This document shows, in pieces, positions 53,488 to 64,000 of a DNA stretch of 64,000 nt (the first letter of the stretch is position 1; each line of letters begins with the position of its first letter). This DNA comes from Mucor racemosus. Its lineage: Eukaryota; Mucoromycota; Mucoromycetes; Mucorales; Mucoraceae. The position numbers were made by a program, and so were the translations under genes. The DNA lies in contig JAPEHQ010000007.1 in assembly GCA_027405735.1 (NCBI GenBank), positions 2,629,001-2,693,000 of the forward strand. Reading direction: 5' to 3'. The notes under the pieces are model-generated. The model searched no databases. It was not told the origin of the DNA and saw only the letters and a list, made by a program, of their open reading frames with translations.

Positions 53488-53501
53488 TGAGCTATACCCG
53501 C
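53488..53501 (+). repeat. Target-site duplication of element C, outer copy
   Basis: TGAGCTATACCCGC, the reverse complement of tRNA-Phe nt 1-14. Beyond it begins the original upstream flank of the tRNA gene. Confidence 0.94.
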
Positions 53502-53564
53502 TTTTCATGATTTCTGATCTAAAATATATAAGATAGCTTCAAAATGTGTACAAAAATCGATATC

Positions 53565-53938
53565 CACAGCAACTAAAGTCCGTATTACCTCGTTTTCCCT
53601 GCAGGTAATACGTCCAAATTTTTTTTAGCGTAAAGAAAATTATGTAAGTAATGAAAAAATATTGAAAACATTGTAATATAATGGTGATATTTTCAAAATG
53701 AGCAAATAAAAAAAGGCTTAAGAATATAGGGAGCCTGTAGAAAGTGTAAAATGTTGAATAAAATGTTGTAGTATGCATGTAATATGCGAGTTCTATCACC
53801 ATAATATGAGCGTATTATTACACCGTATTCCACTGTAAGGTAATATGTTCGTATTACCATTTACTGAATACGGAGGTAATGTGATGTTCGTTTTACCATG
53901 CGTATTCCCTGCGTATTCAGTGAGAATTAGTTGCAGTG
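53565..53938. mobile_element. MITE-like element, ~374 bp
   Basis: Ends are imperfect inverted repeats: CACAGCAACTAAAGTCCG on the left, and CACTGCAACTAATTCTC as the reverse complement of the right end. Inside, motifs of the type GTATTACC/GTATTCC recur in both orientations (for example near 53582, 53610, 53826, 53855 and 53902). No coding capacity of note (a short minus frame, 53539-53802, is not convincing). It lies 63 bp beyond element C. Confidence 0.5.
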
Positions 53939-55079
53939 ATATATATAATATATATATAATATAATATATTCACTATTTTGGGAAATGGAGCAAATTAAGA
54001 TGTATTTTTTTCTTTTTGGACATAATAATAGAGCTTTTCAGGGATTTGTAGTACAAATTTTCTAAAGAATATACAAACTTTTTATAAAGATATAAACAAA
54101 GCTCAATGTTAGTGTGAATTAGCTGATATAATAGCTAATAAAAAAAATATAAAAAAAACGGTAGTAAGTCAACTAGAATATAGTAATCTTTATTGACTTT
54201 AAGAATAAACTGAAGTTCTCTATTATTTTGTCCTGAATTCCTCTTTATATATACATTTCAAATCTATCCTAATTTCGGCATTCATTCCTATTACAAGTGC
54301 TGTTATTTTCTATTATCTAAACTGTTAGTGATGGTTCCATATCTCTTCCAGGAATGCTATCTTGTCATGAATGATAGGAGTTGTCAACTCCAAATTAAGT
54401 AATTTATTTTAATTCAGCACCAGATGAAATGGAGGTCATATTGTATCTTAACCACAGTTAGTACATTAATATTCAGCTGTATAAGACAAAAATTGAATAT
54501 GGATGAATGTAAAGCAATATTTGCCAAAATGGGAGTTAGTATAACATGAGCTACAACGCACAGAAGAAACTCAAGTGATATTCAACAGATGCAGTTGCAT
54601 TTGGAAATTTAGTTTTTAGGAATAATAACACCTAGAATTATACTGGAAAACTAAAGTGCGCATTATTCATCAAACTAAAGACAGACACCAACTTTCCAAT
54701 CCACCAGTATTAAATGCAGATATCAATTATATAATCTCTACCAATGCAAAATGGTAATATGATACATAGTATGAATCAATCAGTTTGACAGTTATAATCA
54801 ATTGTAATAATAATAATAATAGGATCAAGTTTTTAAAGTAATAACAAAAAACTACCAACAGTATACTAGTAAATTGTAATTTAATACACTATCGTTCAAT
54901 ATGACCGAATATTAATGAATCAGTGAAAATACAACTGGCAAAAAACTGATACTCAATATAAAACGAGGTCAAGATTGATAAAAGGTGCATTCATTGTGTA
55001 GTGAAAATCGTGACATTTTGATGGATAGAAATTACAGGACCAAGATGTTGTGTTTGCTTCAGGATTTTCAAAAGGGTTC
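53939..55079. other. AT-rich DNA, possible LTR-like remnant, nothing firm
   Basis: A (TA)n run lies at 53939-53968. The stretch around 54170-54330 looks LTR-like with 'aatctttattgac', but no ends or duplication were found. No supported gene. Confidence 0.4.
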
Positions 55080-57455
55080 AAAAGTATTCTTCATTAAACT
55101 CAACTAGATGTTGAATACTTACCATATGCGATTCGTATTATCTTGTTTTTTTATTTAATTGCTGTCTTATTAAAAATCAAGCTTTTCATATCTTGTGACA
55201 ATACCAATAGGATGTTTCTGATTTTAAATTGATATTACCCTAAGGCTGGCTGATGATACGTTTGATACTACTGTTGTAGATGGAGCCAGTTAATTTAATT
55301 TATATAATTTAAATGCAGATACCGAGGAACCATTTGTAAGTTACTTAGGTTCTTTTTGGTAGAGTATTGAATAAATTGGCTTGGGACAAACAGGGCAAAA
55401 AGGTGGTAATAGGAGGTCCCAGGTCCCAGTGATGATGACCATGTTTATGTTTATGATATTGGAAACGTATGATTAAAACTTAATGTAAATTACCTCTAGC
55501 GCAATAATTATAAAGTAAGACTATATTATCATCAAATAAACTACCACACAATATTAACATGTATAAAGATTTACAGTAATAAGCTCAAATCAAGTGGGTA
55601 TAGCATCGTACATCCTTGAAAAAATTCTCAAGTATTATAAAATCTCTTATTTTTAAGACTCACAAAGCTTATAAGCGGAACATTAATTTTAAAAATTATT
55701 CTTGTCCAGATCATCAATTTTGACATTTTTTAATTTTTTTTTTCTGATTTTGCAAATCTAGAGTTAATTATAGTATCAATTATAAAAACAAAAAATATAC
55801 AGATATACAGAATTTAGCGCTCTATTTGCTCAATGAAAAATAACAAACCTTTCTATTGCAAAATATCACATGAAAATCCTTTAACCAAAATTTCGTTTTT
55901 GGGGCAAAAGTGCAAATTTTCATTACTTGACATTTAATATTAAGCTTTTATAAAATGTATATTAGCTATGGCTACAATTTTTTCTCACATTGTAGTATAT
56001 TTAAACGTTGTTTTTGGTATCAAAATTTGATTTTTCTGTTTTTTGATGAAAATCATGAATGTTGGTAAGGATAAAATGAGTCCCAAAAAATGTCCGCTAC
56101 AAAGTCTGAATTTTCAGACCGTACGTGGTTAAATATAATAAAAGTTTAAAAAAACGCATTTTTATTTAAATCTTAGATATATACCATAGTATAAGAGACT
56201 TAGTCGTTCGATCTTGCTATGCTCAATTGAATGCATCGCTCTGCGGGCTCGCTTTTAGAATTTTTAACGAGTGTATGGTATGACAGATGGTTTTTCTAAT
56301 AGAAAAATGTATTTTTCTATGATAACAAATATTGCCTATTTATTTAGTTTATGGTTCGTTGATGCGCTGTAATACTGCTTTTACGTTGGTTGAAATGAGC
56401 AACTTAGCAGGGTTTTAATTGCGCTAAATAATGTAAAGCCTTGAAAATCCTTTTATACGTGTGTTATTTCTCTCTTTTTGTTTTCATATTCCAAGGATAT
56501 ATTCACCGTTTGATAAGGCATATCAGACTATCAAGCTAGTATTCTTTTCGTTTATCTGAATATACGTGCTAACACAAGAAACTAGTGTTTTTAATATACT
56601 GTAAGTAGCGGTCGTTATACTAGAGACTGATGATATTTTTATTTAACAGCATTTTAGGATCAAATATCATTATTTACTACTGTATTGTTGGACGTATTTC
56701 TTGATTACCAGATCAAATCGAAGGCAATGATATTTATATACTCAATTAAAAGCTAGAACTGGCTACAAACCCACGAAATGTTCCAGAAAAGTGAAAATTT
56801 CAAACGATATACAAACAAAAAAAAAAGAATAATCTAATGTTTTGTCTAATAATTATAGTTTCGATCATAGCTACCGTATACTTGAAAACATATCTTTTTA
56901 CAGCTGACAATCGCAAACTAAATTAGTAAGTTTAAAGAAGGCTAATTAGTTTAAATTTCATGTGTGATAAAGTAACATACATAATCTTAGATTTGGCTTG
57001 CATATAAATTTAAGCAGCAAGTGTTATTTAATTTTATGCCCAAGCAAAAACCATTCTTGCTGTAAATATTATTGCTATAAACGTATTTACAAATGATAAT
57101 AATCGTAAATATATTGGCTCTTGCATTTATTGCTCTACATCAACAACGTATTAAATTGTATTATTGTCTATAATCTATATTAATAAAAGCAAATGTAATT
57201 TAAAAACCCATTCCAGTAAAAAAATGCAATGGAATTTTGAGAACGACACGATGCTCATGTACAAACCAATTTGTGCCCATACGATTAGCTCATTATGCTC
57301 ATGATCAGATTTTATTATTATGCACACTTAGGATTATTAATGTTATGCACACGGATAGAATATATAATTTTGCACATACAGGGTTAGCGTTGTGCTCGTG
57401 TGCAGTTTCTTTTGTTGTGCCCATGTGTATATTGTTATCTTTTTAACCATATTCA
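55080..57455 (-). repeat. Dispersed repeat R2, right copy (inverted relative to 1045-3775)
   Basis: Reverse complement of the left R2 copy over most of its length, with local insertions and deletions. The periodic 'catgtgcataat'-like segment appears at about 57230-57430. No open frame of note. Confidence 0.7.
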
Positions 57456-57779
57456 GTGTGTGCTGAACTAGGATACTATTTCCCCACATAAGAAATTAAA
57501 TGTTATCTCACATAAAACCATGCTCTAATATTCAAATAGAGATAACATAAATTTAACAGTAAATACAGAAAGTATTAGTAATTTAACATATAAATAAAAT
57601 AGACCGAATCATAAACAAAGCAAATTGATTCATAAAATAAACTGAAGATACACATAGACCAAAGTAAGGATTGTTCTATGCGGATCATTAACAAATATCC
57701 CAAAAACGGGCATTAAAAGACCGCCTTGATTATGTAAATCAAGAAGCTCAATATAAACTTTAGAATCACAAACAAACTA
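57456..57779. other. AT-rich DNA between R2 and R7, nothing recognised
   Basis: No gene or repeat partner found. Confidence 0.4.
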
Positions 57780-57985
57780 ATTGATTTACCAAAAAGAATA
57801 AACATATGGATATTGCATGAAGACAATGGAATCATGCTTCAATCATTTAATAAGTAGCATGATGATATATGTATGGAATGCAGCATTGTCTGATTCGCAT
57901 GTTAAACATCACGGTTTGACAGAAGTCCTAAGTTTGTAATTCGGTTATTCCTAATTCTGATAGATCACTGACAGTTACGGTGCAA
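57780..57985 (-). repeat. Mobile-element relic R7, copy b
   Basis: Matches 47170-47350, including 'cctaattctgatagatca' at 57949 and 47320. On the minus strand it carries the peptide VTVSDLSELGITEL, seen in copy a as NVTDLSELGITEL. Confidence 0.5.
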
Positions 57986-58037
57986 CTCCCAGATATAACA
58001 AAATCACAACTAATATAAATAGAGTAGAAATATAGAC

Positions 58038-59092
58038 CTATTGCACACTATCCATTATTTGAATAAAGAAGGATTTAAACTGTATCTTTTTCAAGGCTTT
58101 TATTTTACATTTTACTGCAGTCATAAGTGAGGTCCAAATGTTCTTGGTAATTATTGGATTAAACTTGGTACGCTAGGAGTTTCTTCTATCCAATATCAAG
58201 ACTTTGCACTTCAATACATGTCGTAGTCAATAGATTTTAAGATGTATTGATACTGTAGAAGGTGATAACCTATGATACTTGGTAGCATTCGACATACTGC
58301 AGTATATGATTCATTTTTTTGACAATGGTCACTCTTTCAAAAAAAAAAAAAAAAAGCCGAACTGAAATGCCAAAGATTTAGAATAAATATTATGGCAAGA
58401 AAAAATGTATAATTTAATAAAGGAACTTGTTAAATTAAATCACACACAAAAACTGAAGAGAATCTTTATTTAATATCAATAATTTGTCCTATTTATATAC
58501 AAATTCTATATTACAATTATCTGTAAGATCAGCTTTGGATCGATTATATCTTTCTGACATTCCATTGTCAGGTCATTTTATGTACATTAGTAACACAGCA
58601 CATTTAAGTTCAGCTTATTTTATATAACTAAGTCTAACAAGTGAATATGTCTCACATATCCAGCTTCCCGGATCTTGCTTTAGAAAATAAGAACAATCGA
58701 GAATGTTATCATAGATCAGTTAGCTGACTTCTTGAAAATAAGGATTACAAATCAAAAGGTTCATTATCTTACGATTAACCGGTGGATGCAACACGAACGG
58801 TCTCCGAAAGCGGCCATCTAAGGATATTTCCGAGCTTTAAATCTCTAGAAAAAATCACCGGACAGCCCGGACGCGGTTGTTTAAATATTCCAAGAAGCTA
58901 TAAGATGCAGGTATTGAAATTTCACACTACGGCCGATCTGTGCTGCACAAGATGATTTCGTTGTTCCCAGGTGGGCTGCACATTTATAGCCTGAGCTGTT
59001 GTGCCCACTGTGCAGCAAAATGTAAAATAAAAGCTTTGAAAAAGATACAGTTTAAATCCTTCTTTATTCAAATAATGGATAGTGTGCAATAG
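58038..59092. mobile_element. Element with ~82-bp terminal inverted repeats
   Basis: Left arm 58038-58120 and right arm 59011-59092 are near-perfect reverse complements starting CTATTGCACACTATCC. The 890-bp interior has no long frame; it includes a region with LTR-like composition (58427-58920) and the block shared with 948-1045. No target duplication identified. Probably non-autonomous. Confidence 0.65.
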
Positions 59093-59116
59093 TTTGATTT
59101 TGAAGCACTCTGTAAC

Positions 59117-59663
59117 TGTTTAGGACATAGACTATACTGGGTACATGTATTACTAGTAGAAGTGCTCAAAGGATTATGTAGACATTATTCTTAGCATAGA
59201 AGGATGAGTATGAGGTGATAATGATGTATGCCAATTTTATTTCATTTAGTTATGTTACATTTAGTCTATGATGAAATGGTGTAGCCTGAGATCCTGAAGT
59301 GAGCCAATCATGAACTCGTTCCTGGAAATGGAATTCAACTATTCCATTTGTATCAACATTCACAATCTAAAGTAAATCAAGCATGAAGATCCTATATACT
59401 TAACTTGGTCGTATCCTACTAAACTTGCTATGGCCAACCTATTATATCATCATGTTGTAATCAACTAGTTCTTCAAGAAGATGAAATCATACTTTCATAC
59501 ACTCTGTATTGTAGACTCTATATCCACGCTTCCAAAACATATAAATACCCTGAATCCTGATGTCGTTCGAGATGGATTCGTTATCTTTTTACCTACAATA
59601 TACTCAATAAATATATCTAGTTTTAACTTTATTTTCTAGTTATTCATTGTGTATATTTAAACA
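59117..59663. mobile_element. Solo LTR (547 bp) with 5-bp target duplication
   Basis: Begins TGTTTAGG and ends TTTAAACA, with the pentanucleotide GTAAC immediately on both sides (59112-59116 and 59664-59668). It contains a TATA-like ATAAATACC near 59541 and AATAAATAT near 59605, the layout of an LTR promoter and poly(A) signal. No internal region remains, so it is the product of LTR-LTR recombination of a retrovirus-like retrotransposon. Confidence 0.85.
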
Positions 59664-59689
59664 GTAACATATTTCAATATAAGAAGATT

Positions 59690-60500
59690 CAAAGCAATTT
59701 TTTATTTTTTTTATTTTTTTGACATTTTTATAGTAGATTTCAAAATATTAGTTAAATTGAGCAACGCTTTTTTTAAGTTCAAGTCTTCAAGCTTGCTTAA
59801 CTTTTTTGGAGCCAATTTAGTTTTTTCAAAATATTGATTTTTGGTGGAGATATCCTCAAAAATGTGTATAAAAGGATACCTTCGTTTCTAGTCTTCATTT
59901 TTCTCTTGTATACCCTCATCCCAAATTCTGAATCTGAAAAAATTTGGATAAAAATCTCGTTTTCTTTACGAAAAATGCAGCTAAAGAGTTGAGCGATAAT
60001 TCTATCGATAGATAACTTTGCCGCGCATCATAGCCATTACTTATTTTCAAAACATACTTATGAAAAGTGATATGTATTTTTGAAAAACCTCCAAAATTTC
60101 AATCGCACTTTACGCATCATTTAATTTAAATTTTTTTTCTGAATTTTGTTTAGATGGGCACAGAATCTAAAACCATACATTAAACATTTAAGACTGTAGT
60201 CCAACTTACTTTGCAGTTCATGAGCTATTAAACACTTTTGTTTTTTTTATCATTTTTTGATCGGTTTCATAACAAATCGATTTTGGAACTCATTTAATAT
60301 AGGCTGTAAGCTGCAATACGAGCTTTTATTTTGATTTTCTTGACGAAAAATCAATATTTTTCACTGAAACAAAAAATATAAAATAACTTACAGTTGAGGC
60401 TATCTTGTGAATACAAAAAATTAACACTTTAATTGTCAAATTTAGATTTTACAATCAACTCTAGGCCAATATAAGGTCAATGTTCCTACAAAACGCAAGT
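59690..60500 (+). repeat. Dispersed repeat R1, copy c
   Basis: Direct-orientation match to 140-900, including 'gagatatcctcaaaaatgtg' near 59848 (280 in copy a) and 'gtataccctcatc' near 59918. Its left end is missing. Frames are broken by stops. Confidence 0.7.
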
Positions 60501-60514
60501 TTTGCTCGTATATA

Positions 60515-60643
60515 GGATGGCCAAAGTATTGTTGATTTTTTTTTCAAAATTACATTTTCTTGTATTTATTAGAAAGACACACATATCACCTTTTCATAAA
60601 TTCGACAAATTTTTGAAAAAAAACGACAATACTTTGGTCACTC
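60515..60643. mobile_element. Tc1/mariner-type mini-MITE, 129 bp
   Basis: Inverted ends GGATGGCCAAAGTATTG and GAGTGACCAAAGTATTG (the latter as reverse complement) are flanked by TA on both sides (60513-60514 and 60644-60645). The 'GGCCAAAGTATTG' ends and TA duplication are typical of Tc1/mariner relatives. The interior is T- or A-rich with no coding capacity. Confidence 0.6.
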
Positions 60644-60720
60644 TAATAGTCCCGAATTTTTACAATTGACACAAAAGGATTTGTTGATCTTATACAATAG
60701 TCATAATAGTTGGGAAAACG

Positions 60721-61340
60721 TTAAATTATACTAGACTTCCAGATTGTACAGCCAGAATGCTTGCCTAATTCGCTAATACACTTGTATAACGCGTCTATGG
60801 ATACTTCTACTGTCTTTTTCAGCATGCCAAGCGCTTCACACATCCCAGCTTTCTGCAATCGCAATTTATCACTATACTGATAGAAAAAAATTGCACGTTA
60901 CACTATTTAATCAAGATATGGTACACAATCAAAAATAAAATCTATAAACAGTTTGAACGAATGTATTATTAACAAGTTTCTTGACAGCTCTGGTTTGTTT
61001 GCCTTGACTCGTTAATGGACTCTCCAGATAGATCACAAAGCAAGAGAGTGCAAAGAAAAAAACAAAGAGATATTTTAAAAATTGTACTCGATTTCGTGCT
61101 ATAGTTTGATACGCTTTTTCATGTCCCAGCGTTGTTTGTATACCGATGGTAATATCAAAGAGATGATCTTCAGAGCTAAAGTTATGGAACGTGTATATAT
61201 TTATATGTAAAACAAAAGATCTTCATGATTGGAAAACCTGAATAGTGTTCAAGTTACACAAATCCGAGCAGCAGTTACATATTTAGTGTTCCTCGGCTCC
61301 ATGAAACCTTGGCTAAAATGTGCCAAGTTTCATCAAATAT
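60721..61340 (-). CDS. Small predicted membrane protein, family unknown (5' end unresolved)
   Basis: Three exons fit one reading frame: 61340-61279, 61175-60950 and 60876-60721, with introns 61278-61176 (GTAACT...TTTAG) and 60949-60877 (GTTTAT...ATCAG). The product reads IFDETWHILAKVSWSRGTLN, then ISSEDHLFDITIGIQTTLGH, a hydrophobic segment LFVFFFALSCFVIYL, and KTVEVSIDALYKCISELGKH near the C-terminus. Composition is normal for a protein. No ATG precedes the first exon in frame: ATG at 61358 would lead into it without splicing but through TGA at 61349. So there is either an unseen 5' exon or this is a young pseudogene. It lies 240 bp downstream of the KTR gene on the same strand. No family recognised. 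Confidence 0.5.
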
Positions 61341-61578
61341 CTGTAATCACAAGACCATGTAATTATTAAATATAATTTTAATTTTAAGATATATATAAAA
61401 AAAAAAAACTATGTGTATACAATATAAATACAAAAAAAAACAATGAATATTACGAATGTGTAAGGGAGAAGAAAAAAAAAAAGAGAGGTGGGGGGAGGGC
61501 TATTAAAATGTTGATGGTGGAGAAATATTATTATACTATGATTATTGAATGGATATTTTGTGATTTTACTGTTTCTCT

Positions 61579-63046
61579 TTAGCCAAGCTTAATATCGATG
61601 ACAGCGTCTCCAGGATTTTGAACGGGTTGATTAGCTTCTAAATGTTGATCTCCATTCTTTCTGAAATCCCATTGATGTCCCTCTTCAGCATAATTCTTCC
61701 AATCCTAATTCAAAATGCCAAGTTACTTAATTTATGTTCAGAGTATGACAAAAACAAAATAAAGACTTACCGAAAGGCAAGAGCCCCAATTATAATCGAA
61801 ATTTGGTACATTATCAGGACACATACATTTACCAAAGATACCATCATCAACACAATGAGAGAAATCATCATGTTTATAGCCAATATCATTAAAGAAATGA
61901 ACTTGACTCTTGTTCAAAAAGAGACCAGCTGCTAAACTATGTATAATGGCATCACCCCATCTCTCGTAGAAAAAGTTGCCAGTGCTATCAAGATAATCAA
62001 AGTATTTTTGATAGCGATCATCTCTCCATAAATTCAAGCTTGCGATTTCAAAATTAGACCAATAGTGACAAAGATTATAACCGCCAGAAGGACTACCAAA
62101 AAATCTTAATAATGTAGTATTGAGTTCTTGTTGATGAGCAAATTTGATTGTATGTTCCCAAAGCGAAGGAATAGTTTCAGGGATTTCTTTGAGTGTAATG
62201 GTGAATCCATATTCTTTGTTATTATCTTTCATAAATTTAAATGGATCGTAATCAAGATCACAAAAGAAACTAACACCTGGTTCCACACGCCTAATTTGGA
62301 AAAATGAGAGTCTATCATTTTAAGTATTTGTAATAATTATTACTTACCAGTAATAGTCATATTCTGCTAAAAGAGGATGACGATAAAAGAAACCTGAATT
62401 AAAGCGACACATATGGCGATAAGACAATGAACCGCCATACATGATTCTACGGGCAGCATAGTCTGCAAGCTGAGCATTCATTACAGTTTCATTAACATGA
62501 TCGGGTACGGACCACATACTTGAAGGCACAAGTCCGAATTTAATTTCAGCGTTTGTCATGACAGATATAGCATACTTGAATTCATCGCTAAATGGTTCAT
62601 CATTCAAAAAGACATAAGGGTAGTTGTATTTACGGTTAAAACGACTAGTGAAACAAAAATGTTAAATGTCAAAAAAAAAAAAAAAAAAGGCGGTAAAAAG
62701 CTTACTCTTCAAATTGTCTTAATGTTCTTCTCATTGCAGCTAGTTCATTATTTCTAACCAAAATAACGATGACAGCCTTTTCTTTTTTATCACTAGAAGG
62801 TAATTTCTCACAGCTTGGCTTGATTTCAACAGTGGTATATTGATCAATTAATCCATCAACGTCTTCATTCGACAAAGGCACTTGTGCTCCAGTATTTTCG
62901 ACAGACTCTCTATTTGTCAAGTCAGCTCTTTCATTTACAAGAGAGCTCAAACAAGCTGTAGATGGTCTTGATACCACATATAGAGAACCAAAGTACAACA
63001 AGCCTATCGATACTAATGTGATGATATAGGTAACTCCTCTTTTCAT
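61579..63046 (-). CDS. KTR/MNT1-type alpha-1,2-mannosyltransferase (GT15), 427 aa, 4 exons
   Basis: Golgi type II enzyme that extends O- and N-linked mannans of secreted proteins. Exons 63046-62706, 62644-62348, 62290-61771 and 61704-61579; introns 61, 57 and 66 nt, frame closes to 427 aa. Start at MKRGVTYI (the first ATG in frame), followed by the signal anchor ITLVSIGLLYFGSLYVV. After a stem region come the family blocks: 'AVIVILVRNNELAAMRRTLR', 'FEDRFNRKYNYPYVFLNDEP' (across intron 1), 'CRFNSGFFYRHPLLAEYDYY', 'WRVEPGVSFFCDLDYDPFKF', 'YNLCHYWSNFEIASLN' with the catalytic glutamate, and 'FNDIGYKHDDFSHC'. Complete with no missing motif. The acceptor glycan is not determined. Confidence 0.95.
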
Positions 63047-64000
63047 TATTGATTTTAAAGAAAGAAAGGGAGAAAGCAAACAAACATTCACAAAACAAGA
63101 TATTCCGCTTTTCTTTTAAACCCATTTTTTTGTGTAAAACTTGTTACAACAAATTACCCGAGAATCAGCATCTCTTTTGGGTAATTCAATAAAGTGTTTA
63201 TTGCTGTTGTACTTTAAAACATCCATCAATTGGAACATTTTCACTTTAGGTCGCCGATATTGTTTCTTGGTGCTTGGCAAATGAGAAAGATAAACTGCAT
63301 CCTTTTATTTATATCATATCAATTTAAGCAAGATTGTTAATTTTGATGAGTTTTTAACTAAAGAAACTCAATAAATTCCACAGGCTTGGCAATGCCTAAC
63401 CTAATATAATATCGATAAATAAAGAGATATTTTTATTTTGTTATTGTTGTACATATTATATCTTAAAGTTTAAGTCTTCGTTTTTTTTATTCTATTCAGA
63501 ATGAGATCATTGCTTAATTTTTATGTCATGTTTCAGGTCGATCTTTTTTCAACTGATACTCGACCGTAATCAGTTGTTAGGCATCATATGTTTGTTCTTT
63601 GTGGGGGGAGGGGGAGGGGGCGCAAATGCTATTTTTATCAACTAGCTCTTCAAGTGACAAAAAGGGAAAAATTCTACTTTACCAGACTAGTCAAAACCTT
63701 TTTTCAACTATTCTTTTCTCAGTTACAATCGCAATAGCTATAGAAAAAAAAAAATACAGAAAACAGATACTATTCTTTCTCATTTAATGGCACATCAGTC
63801 CACAAGTTGTTAAAGACATACAACATCTGTATTATTGCGAAAAAAAAAATTGGTTGGCAGGACTTTAATAATGATCTGATTACATGAAAGTGGTTATATT
63901 TCTATACAATCAAAACTTTCATATATAGTTGTATACTCACGATGAAAAAATATGTGGATAGTTGATGCCGTTTAATTTTGACATGACTTACTGGTTGTTT
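63047..64000. other. Upstream region of the KTR gene, no further gene seen
   Basis: Contains the KTR promoter. A GGGGGGAGGGGGAGGGGG run at 63603-63620 stands out in otherwise AT-rich DNA. No supported open frame or RNA gene. Confidence 0.5.

Noticed and set aside
58427..58923. A second solo LTR, TGTTAAATT...AATTTCACA
   Set aside because: No matching target duplication at the proposed ends, and the region lies inside an element with inverted repeats.
61400..61578. 5' exon for the small gene at 60721-61340
   Set aside because: The interval contains no ATG on the minus strand that can be spliced in frame to the first exon; left unresolved instead of guessed.
1..64000. CRISPR arrays, rRNA genes, riboswitches or bacterial operons
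   Set aside because: No regularly spaced direct repeats or rRNA signatures were seen, and the spliced gene structures show eukaryotic nuclear DNA.

Overview
The window is a piece of nuclear DNA from an early-diverging fungus, most likely Mucoromycota (Mucorales-like). The evidence is very AT-rich intergenic DNA, GT-AG introns of mostly 50-80 nt, fungal cell-wall and Golgi mannosyltransferases, a GDS1/APSES-type regulator, F-box proteins without introns, and an abundance of transposon debris. Gene structures were spliced by eye. Where exon lists are given, the reading frame closes exactly through every intron.

Layout. 1-9.0 kb is gene-poor repeat territory (families here called R1 and R2, plus pseudogene fragments). 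9.0-17.7 kb is a gene cluster: purple acid phosphatase (-), a 1256-aa GDS1 winged-helix/APSES protein (-), a coiled-coil protein (+) and a BABAM1/MERIT40 homologue (-). The stop codons of the last two are 1 nt apart. 17.9-25.8 kb holds two non-LTR retrotransposons (A complete, B 5'-truncated) stacked on a tRNA-Lys(CUU) gene. 27.5-34.8 kb is a second gene cluster: a MoxR/Mg-chelatase-like lid protein (-), ELP4 (+), a GT31-like/GT34 glycosyltransferase (+), an R-SNARE (+) and a TBC-domain protein (-). 36.2-37.6 kb is an element with terminal inverted repeats of about 335 bp. 39.0-45.5 kb carries two tandem F-box proteins (+), NAA50 (+) and a decayed BFR1-like pseudogene (-). 46-48.6 kb is transposon debris. 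48.6-53.5 kb holds tRNA-Phe(GAA) with a third, complete retrotransposon (C). 53.5-61 kb is more repeats (R2 inverted, MITE-like elements, a solo LTR, R1). 60.7-63.0 kb holds a small unrecognised gene and a KTR/MNT1-type mannosyltransferase (-).

The outstanding system is the retrotransposon family. All three copies sit immediately upstream of a tRNA gene, in antisense orientation to it. Each is bounded by a 14-bp target duplication that is exactly tRNA nucleotides 1-14, so the element nicks within the A box after A14 and the tRNA gene is rebuilt by the duplication. Copies A and C differ by only a handful of substitutions and by the length of one A-tract near the 3' end (6 versus 17 A), so the family was active recently. 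The 3' end is not a plain poly(A): a variable A-tract is followed by a fixed 13-nt terminus.

The genes otherwise represent core eukaryotic functions: tRNA modification by Elongator, secretion, Golgi glycosylation, N-terminal acetylation and ubiquitin systems. They show no operon-like logic, only tight packing and two divergent promoter regions.
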